Shown here in pieces: positions 1 through 9,017 of a DNA stretch of 64,000 nt (positions within the stretch are counted from its first letter, which is position 1; each line of letters opens with the position of its first letter). The translations under genes and the position numbers were made by a program. The notes under the pieces were generated by a model that was not told where the DNA came from, did not search any database, and saw only the letters and a program-made list of their open reading frames with translations. Source of the DNA: Cryobacterium sp. HLT2-28 (GTDB lineage: Bacteria; Actinomycetota; Actinomycetes; Actinomycetales; Microbacteriaceae). The stretch spans positions 124,001 through 188,000 of the forward strand of contig NZ_SOFH01000018.1 of NCBI RefSeq assembly GCF_004402495.1. The letters run 5' to 3'.

Positions 1-1506
1 CGAGGTCTGCACGAGCCCGGCCGCGTCGGTCGCCCGCACCCGGATGGTGTGCCGGCCGGCGGGGGCCGTCCACTGCCAGCTCCACTGGCGCCAGGTGTCG
101 GCGGAGATCGCGTCGGCCAGGGTCGCGTCGTTCCACGGGCCGTCGTCGACCTGCACCTGCACCGAACGGATGCCCACGTGCTGCGACCAGGCGACGCCGG
201 CGACCGTGACCGGTCCGGCCGGTGCCCGGGTGCCCGCGCGGGGCACGTCGATCCTGGAGGACAGTTTCACCGGGCCGCGTTCGGTCCAGCCGCGGCTGGT
301 CCAGTATGCGCTCTCCCGGTCGAACCGGGTCACGTTCAGCTCGACCACCCATTTGGTGGCCGAGACGTAGCCGTAGAGGCCCGGCACGACCATCCGCACC
401 GGGTAGCCGTGTTCGAGGGGGAGCGGCACGCCGTTCATGCCGACGGCGAGGATCGCGTTGCGGTCGTCGGTGAGCACCTCCAGCGGGGTGCTCGCGGTCC
501 AGCCGTCCTCGCTGCGCGAGAGCACCATGTCGGCGCCGGGCCGTGGTTTCGCCCGGGCGAGCAGCAGCCGGATCGGATAGCCCAGCCAGGTGGCGTTGCC
601 GATCAGGTCACCGCCGACGGGGTTGGACACGCAGGTGAGCGTAGTCGTGCTCTCTTCCAACGGCAGGGCGAGGAGCTCCGCGAAGGTCAGCTCGACCTCG
701 TTCTCAACGAGGCCGGTGACCTTCAGCGTCCAGGTGGCCGGGTCGATCCGGGGCACCTGCAGCGCCGTGTCGATCCGGTAGAAGCCGAGGTTCGGCGTGA
801 TCACGGGGGAGAGGCCGTCGATCGCGAGGTCGGCTCCGGGTGGGATCGGGGCCGGGGCGGTGGCCGGGGCAGGCAGGGTGAACCGGGCGCGGGCGGCATC
901 CGTGGCCCGGGTGCCGGCCGACACCAGCTGGCCGCCGATCACGGCGAGCACGCCGAGGCCGGCGCTCGTTCCGGTCGAGGCCAGGAACCGTCTGCGGTCG
1001 ACGCCGGAGGAGCCCGAGTTCGGGTCCGCGATGGTGCGCGGCAGACGGGTGGTGAGCACCGTGAGCAGCACCGCCGCGACCACCATCGAAGTGACCGAGG
1101 GCAGGGCATCGAAGGTGGCGGCGCCGGACCGGGTCAGCACCGCGACCACGGCGAGTGCGCCCGCCGCGACGACGAGCGCCCGGCCGAACGGCGGACGACG
1201 GGATTCGAGCACCCCGGCGACGGCGGCCAGCACGAACGCCCCCAGGACGACGCAGACGATCAGCACCGCCTTGTCGCCCGTGCCGAACAGGCCGATGACC
1301 AGCTCCTTGACCCAGCCCGGGACGAGATCGATCACGAGGGCGCCGACGGCCAGGATGGGGCTGCCCGCCGGGGCGAGGATCGCGGCGACAAGCTCGGCCG
1401 CGCCCAGTCCGCCCAGCGCCGCGGCGACACCGGCAGCGACGGGGCGCCACAGCCGGGACCCGCGCGAGGCGGTGCGGGATCGGGGAGGAGCGTCGGGGGT
1501 GGCCAT
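1..1506 (-). CDS. Molybdopterin-dependent oxidoreductase, sulfite oxidase family, membrane-anchored (3' end outside window)
   Basis: Partial gene: 502 codons read from ATG at 1506 and run off the left edge with no stop. The first ~140 residues hold several hydrophobic segments. A twin-arginine-like RRRFLAST stretch precedes a further hydrophobic helix. The exported part is a sulfite-oxidase-type molybdopterin domain: TLTCVSNPVGGDLIGNATW carries the Cys expected to bind Mo, and further on come GYPVRMVVPGLYGY and KWVVELNVTRFD. The C-terminal part (WSQHVGIRSVQVQVDDGPW) fits the Mo-Co dimerisation Ig-like domain. Actinobacterial proteins of this build are annotated as membrane-bound molybdenum oxidoreductases; the substrate is not known from sequence. 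It is transcribed away from the polysaccharide locus, with which it shares a 333-bp intergenic region. Confidence 0.88.
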   Translation of the reverse strand, partial: MATPDAPPRSRTASRGSRLWRPVAAGVAAALGGLGAAELVAAILAPAGSPILAVGALVIDLVPGWVKELVIGLFGTGDKAVLIVCVVLGAFVLAAVAGVLESRRPPFGRALVVAAGALAVVAVLTRSGAATFDALPSVTSMVVAAVLLTVLTTRLPRTIADPNSGSSGVDRRRFLASTGTSAGLGVLAVIGGQLVSAGTRATDAARARFTLPAPATAPAPIPPGADLAIDGLSPVITPNLGFYRIDTALQVPRIDPATWTLKVTGLVENEVELTFAELLALPLEESTTTLTCVSNPVGGDLIGNATWLGYPIRLLLARAKPRPGADMVLSRSEDGWTASTPLEVLTDDRNAILAVGMNGVPLPLEHGYPVRMVVPGLYGYVSATKWVVELNVTRFDRESAYWTSRGWTERGPVKLSSRIDVPRAGTRAPAGPVTVAGVAWSQHVGIRSVQVQVDDGPWNDATLADAISADTWRQWSWQWTAPAGRHTIRVRATDAAGLVQTS

Positions 1507-1839
1507 CCGTTCAGCATAGGTTCGGGGGCTGCGAGGCGCGCCGGTCAAGTCCTTACGATTCGCTGCGGCTTTCGGCCGGCTCGGGAAACCGTGCCCGTCA
1601 GCATTTCACGAACCGGAAACCTGCCCGACACCTCCACCCGGCCCGCGGCTCCTAGGGTGAAAACACCGGCACCCCGTTTCGGGTGCCGGCACCGAACGCC
1701 AATGACGTCGCCGTGAAGACCCGTGCGAAACGCAGACCACCCGCTGCAGCGTCGATGGGTCCTCCGGCTACTCACCGGGCCGCCCTGCCCGCCTTCGACC
1801 AGACACCCCGCACCCTCTTCACCCCGAAAGAGAACCCGG
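1507..1839. promoter_or_regulatory. Divergent intergenic region with candidate -10 and leader hairpin for the glucan locus
   Basis: This 333-bp stretch has no gene. On the plus strand a TAGGGT hexamer at 1653-1658 fits an actinobacterial -10 box. A perfect 9-bp inverted repeat (1666-1674 with 1681-1689, loop CGTTTC) starts where the transcript would begin, leaving a leader of about 170 nt before the glycosyltransferase ATG at 1840. The hairpin at the 5' end could stabilise or regulate the mRNA. I do not recognise a riboswitch class in the leader. Confidence 0.4.
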
Positions 1840-3579
1840 ATGACCACCCTGCATGTGCGACCCCAAATCTTTGTTCCACCGCTGGAGATCGAGCCGGCAT
1901 CGCCACCCCGCCCGGCCGAGGCCACGAAGGCACAGTCGCCGTCCCTGGTGATGCTCGTGCTGGTCGCGACGATCGGCATCCTCGCCTACGCGAACTTCCT
2001 CCTGAACCCCGCCAGCCGCGGCGACTGGTTGCCGTATTCGATGGTCATCCTCGCGGAGTCGATCCTGATCGGCCAGGCTCTGCTGTCGATGTGGACGATC
2101 CTCAGCGGATCCCAGGACCCGCGCGACTTCTCGTTCCACCAGGCCAGGACGGCGTTGTTCCACTCGCGGGAGATCGCCAGGGACGGGTGGGGCGACTCAC
2201 CGGAACACTGGCCGCTGCACCTGGCCGACGCCCGGGTGTCCGTGGACGTCTTCATCACCACCTACGGCGAAGACCCGGACGTGATCCGGCGCACCGTCGC
2301 CGCCGCCCGGAGAATCCGGGGTGAGCACACCACGTGGGTGCTCGACGACGGTGATTCGGATGCCGTGCGCAACGTGGCCGTCGAACTCGGCGCGCGCTAC
2401 GTACGGCGCCTCGGCAACGGTGGCGCCAAGGCCGGCAACGTCAACCATGCCCTGAGCCTGACCCGGAGCGACTTCTTCGTCATCTTCGACGCCGACTTCG
2501 TGCCGGACCCCGACTTCCTGGTCGAGACCGTGCCGTTCTTCGCCGATGACGCCGTGGCGTTCGTGCAGACGCCGCAGACCTACGGCAACCTGCACACGGT
2601 GATCGCCCGTGGTGCGGGCTACATGCAGGCCGTCTTCTACCGGTTCATCCAGCCCGGCCGCAACCGTTTCAACGCCGCGTTCTGCGTGGGCACGAACGTG
2701 ATCTTCCGCCGTCGCGCCGTGGACGAGGTCGGCGGCATCTACACGGACTCGAAGTCCGAGGACGTCTGGACGTCGCTCATGCTGCACGAGCGGGGCTGGC
2801 GCACGATCTACATTCCGCTGTCCCTCGCGGTCGGGCAGGCGCCGGAGACGGTCGAGGCGTACACGAAACAGCAGCTCCGCTGGGCCACCGGCGGCTTCGA
2901 GATCCTGCTCCGGCACAACCCGCTGAGCCCCCGCCGACGGCTGACCCTGGACCAGCGCCTGCAGTACCTGGTCACGGCATCCTTCTACCTGACCGGGATC
3001 TGCCCGCTCCTGCTGCTCCTGGTGCCGCCGCTGGAGATCTACTTCGACCTGCGCCCGATGAACCTCTCCACCACGGTCTTCACCTGGCTGGCCTACTACG
3101 CCGGGTTCTACCTGCTGCAGATCATGCTCGCCTTCTACACGATGGGGTCGTTCCGCTGGGAGACGCTGATGCTGGCGACCATCTCCTTCCCGATCTACCT
3201 GGCCGCGCTGACCAACGTGATCGTGGGCAAGGAACAGCACTGGCACGCCACGGGGAACCGCACCGCGGCCAGTTCGCCGTTCAACTTCATGATCCCGCAG
3301 GTGCTGTTCTTCGCCTTCCTCTCGCTCACCTCGGCGGTCGCGATCTGGCGGGACGTCGGCAACGGCGCGCCCACCCTGGCCACGGCCTGGAACGTCACCA
3401 ACACGCTCATCCTCGGCGTCTTCGTCGTGGTGGCGCTGCGTGAGGTGAGCGGGCAGCGGGCAGCCCGGCGGGCGGCCGGGCGCCTCGCCCGGTCGGCGGC
3501 CGCCCGGAAGACCCCGCCGCCCGGCCGTGACCGTGCCGGCCATGACCGTGCCGGCCACGGGATCGCGGTCGCCTCGTGA
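1840..3579 (+). CDS. Processive GT2 glycosyltransferase, cellulose/curdlan synthase-like (probable beta-glucan synthase)
   Basis: 579 residues from the ATG at 1840. The frame is open upstream to 1723, but the ATG has a purine-rich AAAGAGAA before it and gives a normal N-terminus. Two N-terminal membrane helices precede a cytosolic GT-A domain with DDGDS (about residue 168), the DAD of IFDADFVPDPDF (about 216), SEDVW in the place of the catalytic TED (about 306) and QQLRWATGG (about 344), the Q-x-x-R-W signature of processive synthases. Several C-terminal helices follow. There is no PilZ domain, unlike BcsA. Its stop overlaps the next gene by 4 bases, and the third gene is a GH81 beta-1,3-glucanase, so a beta-1,3-glucan (curdlan-like) product is inferred; cellulose or a mixed-linkage glucan remains possible. 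Confidence 0.85.
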   Translation: MTTLHVRPQIFVPPLEIEPASPPRPAEATKAQSPSLVMLVLVATIGILAYANFLLNPASRGDWLPYSMVILAESILIGQALLSMWTILSGSQDPRDFSFHQARTALFHSREIARDGWGDSPEHWPLHLADARVSVDVFITTYGEDPDVIRRTVAAARRIRGEHTTWVLDDGDSDAVRNVAVELGARYVRRLGNGGAKAGNVNHALSLTRSDFFVIFDADFVPDPDFLVETVPFFADDAVAFVQTPQTYGNLHTVIARGAGYMQAVFYRFIQPGRNRFNAAFCVGTNVIFRRRAVDEVGGIYTDSKSEDVWTSLMLHERGWRTIYIPLSLAVGQAPETVEAYTKQQLRWATGGFEILLRHNPLSPRRRLTLDQRLQYLVTASFYLTGICPLLLLLVPPLEIYFDLRPMNLSTTVFTWLAYYAGFYLLQIMLAFYTMGSFRWETLMLATISFPIYLAALTNVIVGKEQHWHATGNRTAASSPFNFMIPQVLFFAFLSLTSAVAIWRDVGNGAPTLATAWNVTNTLILGVFVVVALREVSGQRAARRAAGRLARSAAARKTPPPGRDRAGHDRAGHGIAVAS

Positions 3580-4307
3580 CCTGGCGCAACCGGTTCAGGC
3601 TCCTGGCCGGCCTCGCGGCCGTGTTGGTCCTGGTGGCCGGCCTCACGATCGTGTTCAACCAGCGGCAGGCCCGGGTGGCGAGCATCTCCGCGTCGATCGA
3701 GGCGGAGCGGTACCCGGTCGGCATCGACTACGGCGGAACGGTGATCGACCGGTTCGTCGACGCCGGAACCCGGGTGCACGCCGGCCAGGACCTGTTCTCC
3801 CTGCAGAGCTCCTCACTCCAGGCCGACCTGGCCGAGGGTTTGGTCAAGCCGGACACGGTCGCGTACAGCGTCGCCGCCAGCGGCATCATCACGTTGAAGG
3901 CCTCGGTCGACGGGACCGTCACCGACCTCAGCACCGAGCGCGGGTCGTTCGTGCAGGCCGGCCAGGTGCTGGCGATGATCGACCGGGCCGGGTCGCTCTT
4001 CGTCTCGGCCGACTATGCGCTCACCCCGCGCGACTACGCCAGGGTCGAAGACGGCGCTGCCGTGGACATCCTGCTGCCCAATCAACGGCAGGTCAGCGGG
4101 CGGATCGAGTCGATCGAGGTGCAGACCGCCGACGGCAGGGCCGAGACCACCGTGCGGGTGGCCAGCGACCAGCTGGTTGACGGGGACAACAACGGGCTGG
4201 TCGCCCGCGGCACCCCGGTCACCGCCACTCTCATGCTCCGCGACGACGGCGTTCTCGCCGGGGTGGGCGACGGCGTGAGCGACTTCCTGCGGAAGATCGG
4301 ACTCTAG
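3576..4307 (+). CDS. HlyD/Alg44-like periplasmic adaptor (biotin-lipoyl-like) of the glucan locus
   Basis: 243 residues from GTG at 3576, overlapping the synthase stop as GTGA. One N-terminal membrane helix (about residues 9-27) is followed by an extracytoplasmic domain with two half-motifs typical of HlyD-like barrel-sandwich hybrids: GGTVIDRFVDAGTRVHAGQDL and, after an insertion, ASVDGTVTDLSTERGSFVQAGQV, then a beta-rich stretch ending at VTATLMLR. Proteins of this type (the MFP part of Alg44, HlyD) guide exported polymers or bridge to other envelope parts. Here it would sit next to the synthase in the membrane, taking the place BcsB holds in cellulose operons. It has no PilZ domain. The role is inferred from fold and operon. 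Confidence 0.7.
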   Translation: MTWRNRFRLLAGLAAVLVLVAGLTIVFNQRQARVASISASIEAERYPVGIDYGGTVIDRFVDAGTRVHAGQDLFSLQSSSLQADLAEGLVKPDTVAYSVAASGIITLKASVDGTVTDLSTERGSFVQAGQVLAMIDRAGSLFVSADYALTPRDYARVEDGAAVDILLPNQRQVSGRIESIEVQTADGRAETTVRVASDQLVDGDNNGLVARGTPVTATLMLRDDGVLAGVGDGVSDFLRKIGL

Positions 4308-6386
4308 ATGGCAGCGCATCGGCCGGGTGACATCGGACGGTTCGCCGCGGGCCTGGCGCTCGCGCTGCTGGCCCTCTCCGGCTGTTCGGCGGCCGGGGCC
4401 AGGCAGGCGGAGACCGGGGACGCCTCCGGCAGTGGAGGAGCCGACATCTTCGCGGGGGACACGATCGCCCCGCTGGTCGCGGGGGTGCCGGAGCGCACCG
4501 TCGCAGCCCTGCCGGCGGCGCGGCTGGCGGTCGGCCTGATTCCGCCCACCAACCGGTGGTTCTCCGGGCTGGTCTTCGGGGAGGTGTCGATGCCCGTCTT
4601 CCCGCTGCCGCTGTCGTTCCAGCTGACCGCGGGCGGATTCGCGTTCGGGGTGCCCACCGTGACAACCGGACCGAAAGCGATCATGGGCGGCTTCACCGGG
4701 GCGATCACGGCGGATGTCGGCGCCCGCCGCCAGGTCGTCACCGGCTACGACGAGGCCTCGGTCACCATCACGCAGCGGGACGACGACGGCGAGATCGGCC
4801 GCACCGTGATCGCCGAGGGGTCCCCGTTCGTGAGTTTCACCGCCACCCGGGACGTCGACGTGCGCCTGGCCACCGCGATGACCGCCACGGGCGAGGCTGC
4901 GGGCGGCGAGGACGCAGCCGGAGGCGGCGGCCCCTGGACGGTCGAGGTCGCCGGAACCCGGTACGGCCTGGCCGGCGCCGGCACACTGGACGAGCGCGGA
5001 ACCACGCTCGCGCTCCGGGCCGGGCAGACCGCCACCTGGTACGCGATCGCCGAGGGAGGGTCGCCGGGCCGATTCGCCGAGGCGGCCCGGCATCCGCTTG
5101 TCGGCACGAGCCTGGCCTACACGATAACCGCCGACCGGGCGACGACCAGCCTGCGCTATCGCACCACGGACGGCGGCCCGACGCTCATCGCGGCGATGCC
5201 GCACCAGTCGGATCGAGCGGCCGGCACGGAATGCTCGCTCGGCAGCTACCCGAGCGTCTACGGCGAGCTCCGGCTGTGCGCCGGGACGGCCCTGGCCTGG
5301 TCGGTGCCCCGGCTCGACGCGGCCGGTTCGCTCGACCTGGCCGGGCTGGACGCGGCCGCAAAAGAACGATTGGCCGCGCAGGTAGGAGCGGATGTCGACG
5401 GCACCGGTGCGTTCCCCGAGGACACCTACTTCGGCGGAAAGGCGCTGTACCGGGCGGCGAACCTGCTCAAGGTCGCCGAGCAGGTCGGCGCCGACCGGGC
5501 GGCGGCCACGATCCGGAAACGCCTGGTCGACGAGCTCGGCCGGTGGTTCGAGCCGACCGGATGCTCGGACCGGAGCACCCGCTGCTTCGTCTACGACCCG
5601 GCCGCGCGCGGCCTGGTCGGCCTGGCCGCGTCGTTCGGGTCCGACTCGTTCAACGACCACCACTTCCACTACGGCTATTTCCTCTACGCGGCCGGGGTCG
5701 CCGCCGCGGACGACCCGGCGCTCGCCGCCCGCTGGGCGCCCGTGCTCAACCTGCTCGCCGCAGACCTGGCCACGAGCGGGCCGAGCGACGTGTTCCCCCA
5801 ACGCCGGGTGTTCGACGCCTATGCCGGCCATTCCTGGGCCAGCGGCACGGCCCCGTTCGCCGATGGCAACAACCAGGAGTCCAGCTCGGAGGCGGTGACG
5901 GCCTGGAACGGCCTCGCCCTCTGGGCCGCGGCGAGCGGACAGGCAGAGCTCCGCACCGAGGCCGCCTGGCTTCTCTCGGCCGAGGCGGCATCCGCCCTCG
6001 CCTACTGGACGGACTTCCCGCGGGACGATCCCGTCTACTCCGGGTTCGAGCACCCGGTCAGCTCGCTGGTCTGGGGCGGCAAACGCGACTACGCGACCTG
6101 GTTCAGCCCCGAGCCGAGCGCCATGCTCGGCATCCTCGTGCTGCCGATGAGCCCGGTCGCCGGCTACCTCGGCGGCAACCCCGACCGGGTGCGCGCCAAC
6201 CTCGCCGACGCGGCGCCGAACGGGTTCGACGTTCTCTTCGGCGACTACCTGCTGATGTATTCCGCGCTCGCCGGGCCGGATGCGGCCGCCGCCGCGCTGA
6301 GCGCCGTCGCGGCGCTGCCGGCCGACCGCATCGACGACGGCAACAGCCGCGCCTACCTGCTCGCCTGGCTCTACTGCCGCCGCTGA
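4308..6386 (+). CDS. GH81 endo-1,3-beta-glucanase, predicted lipoprotein
   Basis: 692 residues, starting at the base after the adaptor stop. The N-terminus is a lipoprotein signal ending ALLALSGC (Cys26). The GH81 signatures are clear: TNRWFSGLVFGEVSMPVFPL near the N-terminus, FNDHHFHYGYF (about residue 449, holding the catalytic Asp) and NNQESSSEAVTAWNG (about 520, holding the two conserved Glu). All expected catalytic acids are present, so it should be active. GH81 enzymes hydrolyse beta-1,3-glucans. In cellulose operons a cellulase (BcsZ) trims the nascent polymer, so by analogy this enzyme would edit or release the polymer made by the upstream synthase. A purely nutritional laminarinase is the alternative, but the tight co-transcription argues against it. 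Confidence 0.88.
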   Translation: MAAHRPGDIGRFAAGLALALLALSGCSAAGARQAETGDASGSGGADIFAGDTIAPLVAGVPERTVAALPAARLAVGLIPPTNRWFSGLVFGEVSMPVFPLPLSFQLTAGGFAFGVPTVTTGPKAIMGGFTGAITADVGARRQVVTGYDEASVTITQRDDDGEIGRTVIAEGSPFVSFTATRDVDVRLATAMTATGEAAGGEDAAGGGGPWTVEVAGTRYGLAGAGTLDERGTTLALRAGQTATWYAIAEGGSPGRFAEAARHPLVGTSLAYTITADRATTSLRYRTTDGGPTLIAAMPHQSDRAAGTECSLGSYPSVYGELRLCAGTALAWSVPRLDAAGSLDLAGLDAAAKERLAAQVGADVDGTGAFPEDTYFGGKALYRAANLLKVAEQVGADRAAATIRKRLVDELGRWFEPTGCSDRSTRCFVYDPAARGLVGLAASFGSDSFNDHHFHYGYFLYAAGVAAADDPALAARWAPVLNLLAADLATSGPSDVFPQRRVFDAYAGHSWASGTAPFADGNNQESSSEAVTAWNGLALWAAASGQAELRTEAAWLLSAEAASALAYWTDFPRDDPVYSGFEHPVSSLVWGGKRDYATWFSPEPSAMLGILVLPMSPVAGYLGGNPDRVRANLADAAPNGFDVLFGDYLLMYSALAGPDAAAAALSAVAALPADRIDDGNSRAYLLAWLYCRR

Positions 6387-6447
6387 CAACCGCCGTTGGC
6401 GCCCGCCGGAGCGGACGCCCAGTGGAATAGGGCAGGATCGAAGGATC

Positions 6448-8961
6448 ATGGCTACTCTCACCGCGCTCCCGCACGTCACCGACCCGGACATCCTGTTCGA
6501 GGCGTTCGAACTCTGGGCAGGGGAGCAGGGTCTGGCGCTCTACCCGGCCCAGGAGGAGGCCGTGATCGAGATCGTGTCGGGGGCCAACATCATCCTGAGC
6601 ACCCCCACCGGCACGGGCAAGTCGCTGGTCGCCGTCGGAGCGCACTTCGCCGCCCTGTCCGCCGGCAGGCGCACCTTCTACACCGCCCCGATCAAGGCGC
6701 TCGTCAGCGAGAAGTTCTTCGCCCTCGTCGACATCTTCGGCGCCGAGAACGTGGGCATGATGACCGGCGACTCCTCGGTGAACTCCGACGCCCCGATCAT
6801 CTGCTGCACGGCGGAGATCCTCGCCAACCTCGCGCTGCGCAGCGGCGAGGACACCCAGGTGGACCAGGTCGTGATGGACGAATTCCATTTCTACGGCGAC
6901 CCCGACCGCGGCTGGGCCTGGCAGGTGCCCCTGCTGCTGCTGCCGCGGGTGCAGTTCATCCTGATGTCGGCCACCCTGGGCGACGTCACGGTCATCGCCG
7001 ACGACCTCTCCCGGCGCACCGGCCGGCCCACCGCGGTCGTCACCGGCGTGGAACGGCCCGTGCCGCTGCACTACTTCTACGAGACCACGCCCGTGCACGA
7101 GACCGTGGAGGACCTGCTCAAGACCGGGCAGGCTCCGGTCTACATCGTCCATTTCGCGCAGGCGGCCGCCCTGGAACGCGCGCAGGCGCTGAGCAGCGTG
7201 AAGGTGGCCACCAAGGAGCAGAAGGAGGCGATCGCGGAGCTGATCGGCGGGTTCCGCTTCACCACCAGCTTCGGCAAGACCCTGTCCCGGCTGATCCGGA
7301 TGGGCATCGGCGTGCACCACGCCGGGATGCTGCCCAAGTACCGCCGACTCGTCGAGCAGCTCGCCCAGCGCGGCCTGCTCCGGGTCATCTGCGGCACCGA
7401 CACGCTCGGCGTCGGCATCAACGTGCCGATCCGCACCGTGCTGTTCACCGCGCTCACCAAGTACGACGGCGTCAAAATGCGCCAGCTGAACGCGCGCGAA
7501 TTCCACCAGATCGCCGGGCGGGCCGGCCGGGCCGGCTACGACACCGCCGGCACCGTCGCCGTGCAGGCGCCCGATCACGAGACCGACAACCTCAAAGCGA
7601 CCCTGAAGGCCGGCGACGACCCGAAGAAGAAACGCAAGATCATCCGCAAGAAGGCGCCGGAGGGCTTCGTCTCCTGGGGCGAGCCGTCGTTCCAGCGCCT
7701 CGTCGCGGCCGAGCCGGAGACCATGCAGTCGAGCATGCAGATGACCGCGGCGATGCTGATCAACGTGATCGGGCGCGGCGGCGACGCGTACGCCCACGTC
7801 CACTCGCTGGTCTTCGACAACCACGAGCCGTGGAAGCGCCAGCTCGCGCACGCCCGGCGGGCGCTGGGAATCTACAAGACGCTGCGCGCGGCGGGAGTCG
7901 TGGAGCAGAACGTCGACCCGCGGACCGGGCGCACGGACATCCGCCTCACCGTGGACCTGCAGCCGAACTTCGCGCTCAACCAGCCGTTGTCCCCGTTCGC
8001 GCTCGCCGCGTTCGACCTGCTCGACGTGGAAGACCCCGGCTACGCGCTGGACATGATCTCGATCGTCGAGGCGACCCTCGACGACCCGCGCCCGGTGCTG
8101 ATGGGCCAGCAGTTCGCCGCGCGCGGTGAGGCTGTGAACGCGATGAAGCGGGAGGGGATCGAGTACGACGAGCGGATGGCGCTGCTCGAGGAGATCACCT
8201 GGCCCAAGCCGCTCGAGGAACTGCTCACCTACACGTTCGACACCTACAAGGAATCGCAGCCGTGGATCGCGGACTTCGCCCTGCGCCCGAAGACGGTCGT
8301 GCGCGACATGTACGAGCGGGCGATGTCGTTCGGCGAGTTCATCGCCTTCTACAAGCTCGCCCGCAGCGAGGGCGTCGTTCTGCGCTACCTGTCGGACGCC
8401 TACCGGGCCGCCAGGCAGACCATCCCGGACGAGGCGAAGACCGAGGACCTGCTCGACCTGATCGAATGGCTCGGCGAGCTCGTTCGCCAGGTCGACTCGA
8501 GCCTGCTCGACGAGTGGGAGGAGCTCATCCACCCCGACCTCGCCGTGCACGAGGCCGGGGCCCATTCGGTGCTGCCGCCGGCCCCGCGCCGGCTGACGAC
8601 GAACACCCGAGCCTTCCGGATCCTCGTGCGCAACGAGCTGTTCCGCCGGGTGCAACTGGCGGCGCTCGAGCACTACGACGAGCTCGGCGAACTCGACCGC
8701 GAACACGGTTTCACCGCGGATGCCTGGGCCGACGCCATGGACGGCTACTTCGCCGAGCACGACGAGCTGCTCGCCGGGGCGAATGCGCGCGGGGCGGGCC
8801 TGCTGATCCTCGACGAGGGCGCCACCGAATGGACCGCCCGGCAGATCTTCGACGACCCGGCCGGCGACCACGACTGGGGCATCAGCGCCACGATCGACCT
8901 GGCCGCCTCCGACGAGCTCGGCGCGGCCGTGCTTCGGGTCACCGGGGTCAACCGGCTGTAA
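6448..8961 (+). CDS. Ski2-like DEAD/DEAH-box helicase with DUF3516-type C-terminus
   Basis: 837 residues. The helicase core has a Walker A STPTGTGKS (about residue 51), TAPIKALVSEKF (motif Ia), the Walker B box DEFH (about 147), motif III MSATLGD, and motif VI HQIAGRAGRAGYD. The lysine-rich KKKRKIIRKKAPEGF follows, then a long C-terminal region characteristic of the actinobacterial DUF3516 family. Proteins of this build resemble the RNA helicases Mtr4/Ski2/Brr2 and probably unwind structured RNA, although no substrate has been fixed. It begins 61 bp after the glucanase and ends before a short triplicated CCTCCGG repeat (8967-8987). It is probably unrelated to the glucan locus. Confidence 0.85.
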   Translation: MATLTALPHVTDPDILFEAFELWAGEQGLALYPAQEEAVIEIVSGANIILSTPTGTGKSLVAVGAHFAALSAGRRTFYTAPIKALVSEKFFALVDIFGAENVGMMTGDSSVNSDAPIICCTAEILANLALRSGEDTQVDQVVMDEFHFYGDPDRGWAWQVPLLLLPRVQFILMSATLGDVTVIADDLSRRTGRPTAVVTGVERPVPLHYFYETTPVHETVEDLLKTGQAPVYIVHFAQAAALERAQALSSVKVATKEQKEAIAELIGGFRFTTSFGKTLSRLIRMGIGVHHAGMLPKYRRLVEQLAQRGLLRVICGTDTLGVGINVPIRTVLFTALTKYDGVKMRQLNAREFHQIAGRAGRAGYDTAGTVAVQAPDHETDNLKATLKAGDDPKKKRKIIRKKAPEGFVSWGEPSFQRLVAAEPETMQSSMQMTAAMLINVIGRGGDAYAHVHSLVFDNHEPWKRQLAHARRALGIYKTLRAAGVVEQNVDPRTGRTDIRLTVDLQPNFALNQPLSPFALAAFDLLDVEDPGYALDMISIVEATLDDPRPVLMGQQFAARGEAVNAMKREGIEYDERMALLEEITWPKPLEELLTYTFDTYKESQPWIADFALRPKTVVRDMYERAMSFGEFIAFYKLARSEGVVLRYLSDAYRAARQTIPDEAKTEDLLDLIEWLGELVRQVDSSLLDEWEELIHPDLAVHEAGAHSVLPPAPRRLTTNTRAFRILVRNELFRRVQLAALEHYDELGELDREHGFTADAWADAMDGYFAEHDELLAGANARGAGLLILDEGATEWTARQIFDDPAGDHDWGISATIDLAASDELGAAVLRVTGVNRL

Positions 8962-8966
8962 GGCGG

Positions 8967-8987
8967 CCTCCGGCCTCCGGCCTCCGG
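8967..8987. repeat. Three tandem copies of a 7-bp unit (CCTCCGG)
   Basis: Perfect 3 x 7 bp tandem repeat in the gap between the helicase stop and the Gfo/Idh/MocA gene. It is short and probably arose by slippage. Confidence 0.7.
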
Positions 8988-9005
8988 CATGCGGCGGCAC
9001 CGGAG

Positions 9006-9011
9006 TACGGT
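9006..9011 (+). promoter_or_regulatory. Candidate -10 box (TACGGT), leaderless start
   Basis: TACGGT lies 6 nt before the ATG at 9018. A transcript from this box would begin at or next to the start codon. Confidence 0.45.
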
Positions 9012-9017
9012 GGGGGC

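Noticed and set aside
1840-3579. Standard cellulose synthase BcsA
   Set aside because: No PilZ domain and no BcsB; the partner hydrolase is GH81 (beta-1,3) rather than a cellulase. Kept as an alternative only.
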